This document shows, piece by piece, positions 13,961 through 21,647 of a DNA stretch of 23,917 nt. The notes below the pieces were generated by a model. The model ran no database searches, had not been told where the DNA came from, and saw only the letters and a list, made by a program, of their open reading frames with translations. Source of the DNA: an uncultured Solobacterium sp. Lineage in GTDB: Bacteria > Bacillota_I > Bacilli_A > Erysipelotrichales > Erysipelotrichaceae. Within the stretch, counting starts at the first letter, position 1. Every line of letters begins with the position of its first letter. The stretch lies in assembly GCA_900547815.1 (NCBI GenBank), contig URHY01000030.1:1-23917 (forward strand), given 5' to 3'. The position numbers were made by a program, and so were the translations under genes.

Positions 13961-15406
13961 ATGAAAGATAAGAGAAATTTAAGTTTAGTCATGGACTTTT
14001 ATGAACTAACAATGAGTCAATGTTATTTTAATGATAATAAAGACAAAGAAGTCGTATTTGACTTATTCTATCGTAAAAATCCGGATGATGGGGGATATTG
14101 TGTATTTGCAGGTTTAGAACAGGTTGTGGACTATGTTTCGAATTTGCGTTTTGAAAAAGAAGATATTGATTATTTACGCTCATTAAATCAATTTAGTGAA
14201 GAATTTTTAGAATATTTATCGACTGTACGTTTTACAGGAGATATCTATGCGATTCCTGAAGGAACACCAGTATTTCCTCATGAACCATTGGTTCGTGTCA
14301 AAGCACCAATTATTGAAGCACAACTTGTAGAAACGGCATTACTTTTGGCTATCAATCACCAAACTTTGATTGCGACAAAATCACGTCGTATTGTACAAGC
14401 CAGTGAAGGTAGAGCCGTAATGGAATTTGGTGCACGTCGAGCACATAACTTTGATGCAGCTATTCTAGGAGCTAGAGCAGCTTATATTGCAGGTTGTGCA
14501 GGAAGTGCTACTACATATTCAGGTAAAGAATTTGGTGTACCAGTACTAGGAACAATGGCGCACTCATTTATTCAAAGTTTTGATACAGAATATGATGCGT
14601 TTATGTATTATGCCAAAACATATCCAAACGCATGTACTTTATTGATTGATACATATTCTACTTTAAAATCAGGTATTGTGAATGCCATTAAAGTAGCCAA
14701 GGATTATCTAGAACCCAATGGATACCGTTTAAAAGGTGTTCGTATTGATAGTGGAGATATGGCATATCTTTCTAAAAAAGTTCGTAAGATGTTAGATGAA
14801 GCGGGTATGGAAGATTGTAAGATCGTTGTATCCAATTCCTTAGATGAATATGTCATTGAATCTTTGATTCATCAACAAGGTGCTAAAATTGATTCGTTTG
14901 GGGTTGGTGAAAACTTGATTTGTTCAAAGAATTCACCTGTCTTTGGTGGTGTTTATAAAATGGTGGCGATTGAAAAAGATGGTCAAGTCATTCCTAAAAT
15001 CAAAATCAGTGATAATGTTGAAAAAGTGACAAATCCAGGTATGAAGAATTTAAATCGTATTATGGATAAAGAAACAGGTATGGCCATTGCCGATTTATTG
15101 ACATTAGAAGATGAAGTGATTGATACAACGCAAGATCTAACCATCTATCATCCAATGTCACGTTGGAAATACAAAGTGATTCCAGCCAACACATATACAG
15201 TACGTGATATGTTAGTGCCAATCTTTAAAGATGGTAAGCTTGTTTATGATCTTCCAACTCTAGAAGAAATTCGTGCATACAGCGAAAAGGAACTTGCTAC
15301 AATTTGGGATGAAATCAAACGTTTTGTATATCCACAAGAATATTATGTAGACTTAAGTGAAAAGTTATTGAATCTTAAGCTAGAAATGTTGAAGAAGTAT
15401 AAATAA
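13961..15406 (+). CDS. pncB: Nicotinate phosphoribosyltransferase
   Basis: This enzyme joins nicotinate and PRPP to give nicotinate mononucleotide, entering the Preiss-Handler NAD pathway. The 481-residue length is that of the long bacterial (Firmicute) type. Landmarks: MDFYELTMSQCYF at the N-terminus (substrate-binding Tyr), EFGARRAHNFDAAILGARAAYIAG (about 155-178), GTMAHSFIQSF (197-207) with H201 as the likely phosphorylated histidine, and GVRIDSGDMAYLSKKVR. AAGGGAG near the end of pncA is its ribosome site. It ends at a bidirectional terminator. Confidence 0.96.
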   Translation: MKDKRNLSLVMDFYELTMSQCYFNDNKDKEVVFDLFYRKNPDDGGYCVFAGLEQVVDYVSNLRFEKEDIDYLRSLNQFSEEFLEYLSTVRFTGDIYAIPEGTPVFPHEPLVRVKAPIIEAQLVETALLLAINHQTLIATKSRRIVQASEGRAVMEFGARRAHNFDAAILGARAAYIAGCAGSATTYSGKEFGVPVLGTMAHSFIQSFDTEYDAFMYYAKTYPNACTLLIDTYSTLKSGIVNAIKVAKDYLEPNGYRLKGVRIDSGDMAYLSKKVRKMLDEAGMEDCKIVVSNSLDEYVIESLIHQQGAKIDSFGVGENLICSKNSPVFGGVYKMVAIEKDGQVIPKIKISDNVEKVTNPGMKNLNRIMDKETGMAIADLLTLEDEVIDTTQDLTIYHPMSRWKYKVIPANTYTVRDMLVPIFKDGKLVYDLPTLEEIRAYSEKELATIWDEIKRFVYPQEYYVDLSEKLLNLKLEMLKKYK

Positions 15407-15432
15407 AAAAAGGAAACTGTGGTTTCCTTTTT
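15407..15432. terminator. Bidirectional terminator between pncB and the S10 peptidase gene
   Basis: AAAAAGGAAAC (15407-15417) and GTTTCCTTTTT (15422-15432) make a perfect 11-bp stem with a TGTG loop. The flanking A and T runs let it serve both strands. It overlaps the minus-strand stop codon at 15431-15433. Confidence 0.85.
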
Positions 15433-16831
15433 AAATACAACTTTCAAAGAATTCACGCATATCCTTGGCTAATAGATCAAAGCTTTCTTTACCAAGATAC
15501 GCCATATGACCACTTGGATATTCACCAATGGTTACTCGATTTGGATCTAAATTAGAGTGTGTAGCTAAATATCTGGCATTTCCAGCGGTTGTACAAAGAT
15601 CATATAGACCAGAGGCAAAGAAGACTTTCATCTGTTTGTTTCTTCGCATACATCCAGCTAAGGATTGGGCAGGACTTGTTTTGAATTCACGATTCCATGT
15701 CATATTTACATCAAAGACTAGGCCTTTTGAGATACGATTACTTGTGATATTTAATTCCTGGCGCATCAATCCATAGGCAGTCTGGAAAGCAGGTGTATAT
15801 TGTCCCATGGCTGGGTCATCCGCAATGACATTGGCTTCCATGATTTCTGGATCATCATTCCATGTATAACGACCGTCATAGAATCCTAAAGCTAAACCCT
15901 TATCTTCTAATAGTTTATGCGCAAAACCTTTCTGCATATCCATATGTAAATGGTGTCTTAACCAATAGGTTTGATCAATACCCGAATAATAGGCTAATTT
16001 ATCTGCGATTTCTTCTTTGTTCGGGCAGGCATCTCCTAAAAATAAGGCTGTAACATATTCAGTAGATGCGAATGTAAAGGCTTCATCAATAAAGTCTTTT
16101 TGTGAAATGTTTTCCTTTGGGTTATGGAAATAATTTGTGGCAGCCATTGTGATTAAGTCGGTAGCACTTGCTTCAACTGGAAGCTTTTCAATAAAGTAAC
16201 TTCCAAGTAAGAAGATACCACTGACACTGATTCCCATCGTATCGGCTTTTTCAGGACCTGCACCCATAAGTTCTCCTGCAAGTAAGGCACTTCTTGCGGT
16301 ACCATAGCTTTCACCAGCTAGTAATACAGGTGAATTTCTACGATTATAGCGTGCTAAGAATTGTTCAATGAATTTAGAAACACTTCGAACATCGCCATGC
16401 GTTTCATAAAATTCTTTTCTTGCCTTTTCTTGAATTAAACGACCTAGTCCAGTTCCAACGGGATCGATAAAGACTAAATCACATAAGTCTAATAAACAAT
16501 GTGGATTGTCTTCTAATTCAAAAGGTGGAACTGTAGGAAGGTTTAGTTCATCATCTAATTTTACAATTCTAGGACCAAACAATCCCATATGAAGCCAAAG
16601 ACTAGCACATCCTGGACCGCCATTATAAACAAATAAGATTGGACGTTTTGAATTGTCTTGAATATCACTTCTAAAATAGGCATAACTAAATATGGATGCG
16701 ACTGGATTGTTTTCTTCATCCACGAAGAAATTGTCTTCACAAATTGTATGATAAGGAATGGTTGTTCCTTGAATTTGTAGGCTTCCATCTGCCTCATATT
16801 TTGATTTTTCTAAGTTTTCTTGAATACGCAT
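15431..16831 (-). CDS. Serine carboxypeptidase-like protein, peptidase family S10
   Basis: A 466-residue alpha/beta hydrolase of family S10. PILFVYNGGPGCASL (about 64-78) carries the oxyanion-hole motif, GESYG the nucleophile S175, ASGLYDLCTT the aspartate D411, and YPSGHMAY the histidine H442: the full Ser-Asp-His triad in the family order. Known members remove C-terminal residues from peptides, usually at acidic pH. No signal peptide is visible, so it should be cytoplasmic, which is unlike eukaryotic secreted relatives. GAGG lies close to the start. Its ATG overlaps the stop of the upstream peptidase gene (TAATG). It is the last gene of a three-gene hydrolase operon. Confidence 0.92.
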   Translation of the reverse strand: MRIQENLEKSKYEADGSLQIQGTTIPYHTICEDNFFVDEENNPVASIFSYAYFRSDIQDNSKRPILFVYNGGPGCASLWLHMGLFGPRIVKLDDELNLPTVPPFELEDNPHCLLDLCDLVFIDPVGTGLGRLIQEKARKEFYETHGDVRSVSKFIEQFLARYNRRNSPVLLAGESYGTARSALLAGELMGAGPEKADTMGISVSGIFLLGSYFIEKLPVEASATDLITMAATNYFHNPKENISQKDFIDEAFTFASTEYVTALFLGDACPNKEEIADKLAYYSGIDQTYWLRHHLHMDMQKGFAHKLLEDKGLALGFYDGRYTWNDDPEIMEANVIADDPAMGQYTPAFQTAYGLMRQELNITSNRISKGLVFDVNMTWNREFKTSPAQSLAGCMRRNKQMKVFFASGLYDLCTTAGNARYLATHSNLDPNRVTIGEYPSGHMAYLGKESFDLLAKDMREFFESCI

Positions 16832-17541
16832 TACTTTACCTCACACTTTTTAATAAAGGCATTGAAGATATTTTGCATCTCACCATATTTATGGGACATG
16901 GCTTCGGGATGAAACTGTACGGCATAAATGGAAAGAGACTCATGTTCAATGGCTTCAATAATTCCATCACTCGATTTAGCTACTACTTTAAAGTGTGGTG
17001 CTAAATCCTTGATGGCTTGATGATGAAAACTATTCACATAAGCTTCATCACCTAAGCTAGAATATAAAAAACTATCCTTTTCAATATGGATCTTATGACT
17101 TGGATTTTCTCTTTTTTCTTGTTGCGCATGTTTGATCACGCTTCTTTTACAATAAGATAGGTCTTGATATAGAGATCCTTTAAAATAGACATTCAACATC
17201 TGTATGCCACGACAGATTCCAAAAATAGGAATCTGTTTTTTGTTGGCGTATTTTAATACTCGCATTTCATAATAATCACGATCTAAACTTGAATTACTTT
17301 GTAAAGGTTCTGGATTTTCATTATAAATCATAGGATTTACATCAATTCCACCTGTCACAATCAATCCATCTAATACATTGACTTGAGCTTCAATTGTATC
17401 ATAGTCATTTGTGATGGGAAGAATGACTGGACAACCACCACCACGAATAACACTGTTGATATAGGCTTCATTGATAAACTGTTTAGGAAGATTTTCTTTA
17501 TCCAATTCATTACAAGTTAGACCAATAATAGGCCTATGCAT
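16831..17541 (-). CDS. Gamma-glutamyl-gamma-aminobutyrate hydrolase family (peptidase C26, PuuD-like)
   Basis: A 236-residue class-I glutamine-amidotransferase-like hydrolase. The N-terminus MHRPIIGLTCN, DGLIVTGGIDVNP, PIFGICRGIQMLNV with nucleophile C110, and AVQFHPEAMS with H211 and E213 complete the Cys-His-Glu triad of C26 enzymes. These cleave gamma-glutamyl amide bonds, for example in gamma-glutamyl-GABA or poly-gamma-glutamates. There is no synthase partner domain, so it acts as a stand-alone hydrolase. It overlaps its upstream neighbour by eight bases and the downstream carboxypeptidase by one. The exact substrate is unknown. Confidence 0.93.
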   Translation of the reverse strand: MHRPIIGLTCNELDKENLPKQFINEAYINSVIRGGGCPVILPITNDYDTIEAQVNVLDGLIVTGGIDVNPMIYNENPEPLQSNSSLDRDYYEMRVLKYANKKQIPIFGICRGIQMLNVYFKGSLYQDLSYCKRSVIKHAQQEKRENPSHKIHIEKDSFLYSSLGDEAYVNSFHHQAIKDLAPHFKVVAKSSDGIIEAIEHESLSIYAVQFHPEAMSHKYGEMQNIFNAFIKKCEVK

Positions 17542-18889
17542 TTTTACCCTCTAAAAGAGAGATTTCAATTTTTTCTGTCTCTTTCATAATATATTTTGCC
17601 GGAATCGCTTCATCTACATATTCCATTTCACCATTTTGATTATCAAATGGATCATTTGGCAAGAAGTTTTTAGCTGGTACAAAAGCACCTTGGAATTTTG
17701 ATGAGCATGGTGTTCTAAATGGATCTAAATGTCCAAAATAGAAATCTTGTCTTTCCAAGTTTTTAGCACGATAGGATCCACCACCAAATGAACAATCCGC
17801 ATATAACCATCCATATGGAGCTACATAGAATCGTGCCCAGTCATGATTACCAATGGTTTCAGGCGTTGTATAAAGTCCAGCTTGCCAAGTGGCAGGAATG
17901 TCCGCAATACGACATAGAGTAATAAATGTCAATGCTTGTAAACCACAATCTCCTTTTAATCCTGTTGTGACATATTCTGGAATACATGGTAAAGTCGCAT
18001 AAGCACGTACATAAGAATATGTGACATGGGTTGTGATATAGTTATAGATCAATTTTGCCTTTAATAATGGATTTGTTTCTTCACCAATGATTTCTTTAAC
18101 TAGATCCTTTAAGTAATCTGTAAATACAACATGTGGCGCATATTCTTCAAGACAAGTATCTGGATGTTCATCTGTTACGATACTTGGGTCTAATTCTTCA
18201 TAGTGCATGTGATTGATAAATTCATATTCTACACTGAATTCTTCACCTTTTTCATATGGCTTTTCAATATATACACATCTTTGATCTACACTGTTATCGT
18301 TGACTAGAACTTCATGAGATGTATTTAATAATTTAAAATCTTCAACCTGCGCATATTCTTTCGGAATAGGAAGCCATACACGAATTGTTTTTCCTGGCTT
18401 TTCAAATGTAGGATCTACCTTCAAGCTTGTCTTGACATGAATCTTGCAGTAAACATCCTTTTCTTCCTTCATCTTATGCATTACGTCGTCTAATAAAGTA
18501 CTTGCAGCACCATCTTTTTCAATTAAACGATCTTTATAAGCATTACGCACTTTAATTAGGTTTTCAAAGAAATTGTCTTTTAAATACATTTTTCCTTCAA
18601 TGAAGATCCATTCAAACGCATTGTCTTTAAATAATTCATCAAATTCTTCATCTTTAAAATCGGAAATTTTAGACTTTAATAATTCGATAGCGTCTTCTTT
18701 TGAATACGTAAAATCTTCAGGAAGACGAGAAATCAATTCTTTTTCTAATTCTAAACGCTCCTTTAGTTTGGCAGGAATATCTTTTTGAAGACGTAAATCA
18801 ATCATTTCCTGCATCAGTTTAAATTGCCCATTCCATTTTAATTTCATTAAATCTTCTGGAAGCGGCGTGTTCAATGTTGTCATATTCAT
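17534..18889 (-). CDS. Transglutaminase-like (papain-fold) protein
   Basis: A 451-residue protein without signal peptide or membrane segment. Residues 1-145 are a charged, mainly helical region of unknown role. A beta-rich middle (about 148-225, KTIRVWLPIPKEY) precedes the transglutaminase-like core, with C315 in LKGDCGLQAL, H349 in GNHDWARFYV and D365 in WLYADCSFGG as the Cys-His-Asp triad. Such bacterial proteins are usually cysteine proteases or amidases rather than cross-linking enzymes. GAGGTGA lies six bases before the ATG. It heads an operon with a C26 peptidase and a S10 carboxypeptidase, which suggests peptide breakdown, by inference. Confidence 0.88.
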   Translation of the reverse strand: MNMTTLNTPLPEDLMKLKWNGQFKLMQEMIDLRLQKDIPAKLKERLELEKELISRLPEDFTYSKEDAIELLKSKISDFKDEEFDELFKDNAFEWIFIEGKMYLKDNFFENLIKVRNAYKDRLIEKDGAASTLLDDVMHKMKEEKDVYCKIHVKTSLKVDPTFEKPGKTIRVWLPIPKEYAQVEDFKLLNTSHEVLVNDNSVDQRCVYIEKPYEKGEEFSVEYEFINHMHYEELDPSIVTDEHPDTCLEEYAPHVVFTDYLKDLVKEIIGEETNPLLKAKLIYNYITTHVTYSYVRAYATLPCIPEYVTTGLKGDCGLQALTFITLCRIADIPATWQAGLYTTPETIGNHDWARFYVAPYGWLYADCSFGGGSYRAKNLERQDFYFGHLDPFRTPCSSKFQGAFVPAKNFLPNDPFDNQNGEMEYVDEAIPAKYIMKETEKIEISLLEGKNA

Positions 18890-18908
18890 AATAGTTCACC
18901 TCATTTTG

Positions 18909-18914
18909 ATTATA
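18909..18914 (-). promoter_or_regulatory. -10 box of the hydrolase operon
   Basis: On the minus strand TATAAT (18914-18909) lies 19 bases before the start codon at 18889. I see no clear -35; the region upstream is the terminator of the neighbouring gene. Confidence 0.5.
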
Positions 18915-18937
18915 CGCTATTATGAAAATTATTACAT

Positions 18938-18967
18938 AAAAAAATGAAACTTATTGAAATAAGTTTC
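18938..18967 (-). terminator. Terminator of the 123-residue protein gene
   Basis: GAAACTTAT (18946-18954) and ATAAGTTTC (18959-18967) form a perfect 9-bp stem with a four-base loop, and on the minus strand seven T residues follow soon after (plus-strand A run 18938-18944). It includes the stop codon. Confidence 0.75.
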
Positions 18968-19322
18968 GAATTAATTCTTCCTGAGAGTATTTTTCCTGTG
19001 TTTCCTTATCTACACTCATTAAAATGGGAGGTAGATTTCTAAATGATTTGTAGTACTGCAAAATTAAAGATAATGCGAAAAAAGGTGCCCATTCAGTAAG
19101 TGTCATATTTTCTTTTGGTTCTAATAAAAATCCATCTTTTAAGACTTTACAATTTAGGGCATATTCCAATTCATTACCGAAATTCACTTTTAATATTTCT
19201 TCATCAAAAGATAGAATAGAACTCAAGTTATCTAAAGGCGCATTCATACTATATTGATATGTATGTTGATCGATCTGTTTCATCACTAATGTTTTATATT
19301 TCATGCTCTTATTGTAGCGCAT
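18951..19322 (-). CDS. Unidentified 123-residue protein
   Basis: I do not recognise this protein. It has no signal peptide or clear membrane segment; the middle holds a slightly hydrophobic stretch (EWAPFFALSLILQYYKSF, about 77-94). The rest is mixed polar with many Lys, Glu and Asn. No ribosome site is evident before the first ATG (19322) or the second (19304), so the start is uncertain. TACAAT seven to twelve bases before the second ATG could act as a -10 box of a leaderless message. It is transcribed away from the dbpA-type gene and has its own terminator, which supports it being a real gene. Confidence 0.6.
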   Translation of the reverse strand: MRYNKSMKYKTLVMKQIDQHTYQYSMNAPLDNLSSILSFDEEILKVNFGNELEYALNCKVLKDGFLLEPKENMTLTEWAPFFALSLILQYYKSFRNLPPILMSVDKETQEKYSQEELIRNLFQ

Positions 19323-19355
19323 AATAGTTTTTGTTTCTGTTAAATAATATTAACA

Positions 19356-19375
19356 TGGTATAATTCTATAGGTGA
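19356..19375 (+). promoter_or_regulatory. Extended -10 promoter and ribosome site of the helicase gene
   Basis: TGGTATAAT (TATAAT at 19359-19364) is an extended -10 with no good -35. Transcription would begin near 19371, right at the ribosome site AGGTGA (19370-19375), so the leader before the ATG at 19383 is very short. Confidence 0.6.
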
Positions 19376-19382
19376 TAAAAAT

Positions 19383-20810
19383 ATGACATTTGAACAAATG
19401 AATTTAGATAAAAATATTATACAAGCCTTACATACATTAGGCTATGAAAAACCATTGCCCGTACAAGAACAAGTCATTCCCAATATTCTTTCGGGAAAAG
19501 ATTGTATTGTTAAGTCAAGAACGGGAAGTGGTAAAACGGCATCTTTTGCGATTCCTATCATTCAAAATCTAGAAATTGATGAAAGAAGCCCACAAGCGTT
19601 GGTACTTACTCCAACTCGAGAACTAGCTTTACAGATTCAACAAGATTTTGATCGTATTGGAACTTTCAAAAAAATTAAGACACTACCTATTTTTGGTAAG
19701 CAGCCATTTAAGTTTCAAAAGGAAGATTTGAAACAAAGATGCCACGTTGTGATTGGTACGCCAGGAAGAGTTTTAGATCATCTTCAACAACAAACACTGG
19801 ATCCTTCAAAAATTAAATATGTAGTCTTGGATGAAGCGGATGAAATGTTGAATATGAACTTCTTAGATGAGGTGCAGGCTATTTTAAAGTACATGCCTAA
19901 AAAACATGTAACTTGTTTATTTAGTGCAACCTATCCTGAAGTGATTCAAAGAATGAGTAAGAAATATTTGTATAAACCATCTAAAATTGATCTAACGAGT
20001 ACAAATAAGCCAAATATTCTAGAAGAGGCGTATCACGTTAATGAAGAACATAAAGAATTATTCCTTCTTCATTTATTGGCATTAAAGAAACCAGAATCTT
20101 GTATGATCTTTTGTAAGACGCAGGCAAGAGTGGATGAAGTCTATGAATGTTTAGAAAAGAATCAAGTCAGTGTAGATAAAATTCATGGCGGTATGATGCA
20201 AGAAGAAAGATTATCGCATATGCGACGCTTTAAAAAAGGCAAAGTGCGTATTTTAGTATGTACCGATGTCGCAAGTCGTGGTATTGATGTTTTTAAAGTA
20301 GAGATGATTATTAACTACGATATGCCTAGTCCTGTCGAAACATATACACATCGTATTGGTCGAAGTGGAAGAGTCGATGAACAAGGCTTAGCTATAAGTT
20401 TAGTGAATGAATATGATGGAGTTCGAAAAGAAAAACTAGAAGAATATCTAGGTTATAACTTGCCATTTAAAGAAGAGGGTGAAGTCTATTTAAGTGATTT
20501 AGATGTTTTAGATTCACTAAAAGAATCCAATCGTGTGGTAGTGGATAAATCAAAAGATTTAAGAAAAGGCATTACTAAAATTTATTTAAATGGAGGAAAA
20601 AACAAGAAGATTCGTCCAGGCGATATTGTAGGGGCTATCTGCGAAATTGATGGTGTAACTGTTGATGATATTGGTGTGATTCAAGTACAAGATCATCAAT
20701 CTTATGTAGATATCTTGAATGATAAGGGAAAACTTGTATTAAAGAATTTAAAGACAATTAAAGGAAAAACATTGCGTATTCAGAAGGCAAAAAATGGATT
20801 TGGTCATTAG
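19383..20810 (+). CDS. dbpA: DEAD-box RNA helicase, DbpA/YxiN type
   Basis: An ATP-dependent RNA helicase of 475 residues. Motifs run in order: Q motif (F3, Q28), motif I SRTGSGKT (45-52), Ia PTRELA (77-82), Ib TPGR (126-129), II DEAD (150-153), III SAT (181-183), ARGID-type DVASRGID (295-302) and VI HRIGRSGR (323-330). The C-terminal region from about 400 to 473 (IYLNGGKNKKIRPGDIVGAICEIDG…GKTLRIQKAK) is the DbpA RNA-binding domain, which recognises hairpin 92 of 23S rRNA. This makes a large-subunit ribosome assembly role likely. It is a single-gene unit with its own promoter and a long terminator at its end. Confidence 0.94.
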   Translation: MTFEQMNLDKNIIQALHTLGYEKPLPVQEQVIPNILSGKDCIVKSRTGSGKTASFAIPIIQNLEIDERSPQALVLTPTRELALQIQQDFDRIGTFKKIKTLPIFGKQPFKFQKEDLKQRCHVVIGTPGRVLDHLQQQTLDPSKIKYVVLDEADEMLNMNFLDEVQAILKYMPKKHVTCLFSATYPEVIQRMSKKYLYKPSKIDLTSTNKPNILEEAYHVNEEHKELFLLHLLALKKPESCMIFCKTQARVDEVYECLEKNQVSVDKIHGGMMQEERLSHMRRFKKGKVRILVCTDVASRGIDVFKVEMIINYDMPSPVETYTHRIGRSGRVDEQGLAISLVNEYDGVRKEKLEEYLGYNLPFKEEGEVYLSDLDVLDSLKESNRVVVDKSKDLRKGITKIYLNGGKNKKIRPGDIVGAICEIDGVTVDDIGVIQVQDHQSYVDILNDKGKLVLKNLKTIKGKTLRIQKAKNGFGH

Positions 20811-20829
20811 ATCAGATCCATTTTATTGT
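20791..20829 (+). terminator. Terminator overlapping the end of the helicase gene
   Basis: AAAATGGATTTGGTC (20791-20805) pairs along its whole length with 20810-20824 (15 bp, two G-U pairs) around an ATTA loop, and the T-rich end reads TTTTATT. The stop codon TAG (20808-20810) is at the top of the stem. Confidence 0.8.
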
Positions 20830-20841
20830 ACATTACTAAAA

Positions 20842-20858
20842 TACGTGATTTGCACGTA
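20842..20858 (+). other. Short inverted repeat in the intergenic region
   Basis: TACGTG (20842-20847) and CACGTA (20853-20858) are perfect arms around ATTTG. It is followed by GGGGAG (20863-20868), a ribosome-site-like run with only a 7-codon GTG frame after it. The purpose is unclear. Confidence 0.35.
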
Positions 20859-20971
20859 AATGGGGAGTGAACTTTAATAGAAGTAAATAATAAAGGTGAT
20901 TGTAAGTATTCGTATATGTAATGAATCTTTTTCATGATTTATATATAGCTACAATTTTGAATGATTAAAAT

Positions 20972-21012
20972 GAGTTCAAATAGTTTTAAATAGAGCTATT
21001 TTGGACTTTTTC
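20972..21012 (+). terminator. Terminator-like hairpin upstream of the isomerase operon
   Basis: GAGTTC-AAATAG (20972-20983) pairs with CTATTT-(T)-GGACTT (20996-21008; one bulged T, two G-U pairs), with a 12-base loop, followed by TTTTT (21007-21011). It stands alone, about 150 bases after the helicase terminator and before the isomerase promoter. It would end a short transcript starting within 20826-20970. No gene is evident in that stretch. Confidence 0.5.
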
Positions 21013-21044
21013 TATGGTTTATAAATATTGTTGTTGTCTTAATA

Positions 21045-21073
21045 TTGAGATGTTATAACAATTGATTTATAAT
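21045..21073 (+). promoter_or_regulatory. Promoter of the isomerase operon
   Basis: TTGAGA (21045-21050) and TATAAT (21068-21073) are separated by exactly 17 bases. Transcription would start near 21080. Confidence 0.8.
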
Positions 21074-21097
21074 AGAATTGAATGTTATAACAATTGA
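21050..21097 (+). repeat. Twin 16-bp direct repeats flanking the -10 box (operator pair)
   Basis: ATGTTATAACAATTGA occurs identically at 21050-21065 and 21082-21097, 32 bases apart, about three helical turns. Each copy contains the 10-bp palindrome TGTTATAACA and the 6-bp palindrome CAATTG. One copy is in the promoter spacer and the other covers the transcription start. This is a strong candidate for a dimeric repressor's site; the regulator is not in the window. Confidence 0.75.
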
Positions 21098-21110
21098 ACA
21101 GGAGGCAATT

Positions 21111-21647
21111 ATGGAAATTAAAGACGCAAAAGTATTTCATGATTATTTAAATGGTGTAATTGAAGGGGAGGATGTTAAGAAGAGTACAAAATTGTATTCG
21201 GATGCTAAAACATTCTATTCAAGTGTGGATCCAAGTGTTTCAGATGATCAAATTATGTATGAAGTATACTCCTATGAACATGATGGATTGTGTTATGGAC
21301 TGACTGTGATGCAGCCAGTATGCGTGAATGGGGAATGTAATGTAACGCGTGGACATTTCCATGAAAATTTAGATTGTGATGAAATCTATTGTGGCATGGG
21401 TGGTGAAGGTCTTCTTTTGTTGATGGATGAAGATTATCATTGTCATGCAGAAAAAGTAAAATGTGGAAGTGTACACTATATTGACGGGCATTTGGCACAT
21501 CGCCTTGTGAATACAGGTAATACGGAATTAAAAGTGCAATGTATGTGGCCAAGTCATGCGGGTCATGATTATAAGCGTGTAGAGGATCATCCTTTTGCAG
21601 TAAGAGTGTTTAAGAAAAATGGTGAATTGAAGGTGGAGGAAGAATGA
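21111..21647 (+). CDS. Cupin-type glucose-6-phosphate isomerase
   Basis: A 178-residue protein; the ATG at 21111 is chosen for AGGAGG five bases upstream, since the ATG at 21078 lies near the transcription start and has none. It belongs to the metal-dependent cupin isomerases first known from archaea (Pyrococcus, PF06560). TRGHFHE, CDEIY and HLAHRLVNTG supply H82, H84, E91 and H130, spaced as H88, H90, E97 and H136 of the P. furiosus enzyme. The MWPSHAGHDY stretch is also typical. It interconverts glucose 6-phosphate and fructose 6-phosphate. It is unlike the common Pgi found in most bacteria. It overlaps the mannose-6-phosphate isomerase gene by four bases (ATGA). Confidence 0.9.
   Translation: MEIKDAKVFHDYLNGVIEGEDVKKSTKLYSDAKTFYSSVDPSVSDDQIMYEVYSYEHDGLCYGLTVMQPVCVNGECNVTRGHFHENLDCDEIYCGMGGEGLLLLMDEDYHCHAEKVKCGSVHYIDGHLAHRLVNTGNTELKVQCMWPSHAGHDYKRVEDHPFAVRVFKKNGELKVEEE

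Noticed and set aside
18892..18898. TAGTTCA before the hydrolase operon as a second MarR half-site
   Set aside because: Only one half of the palindrome is present, and it coincides with the ribosome site region of the minus-strand gene.
21050..21097. The 16-bp direct repeats as attachment sites or a target-site duplication
   Set aside because: Only 16 bases separate them and they are positioned precisely around a promoter; no mobile element lies between.
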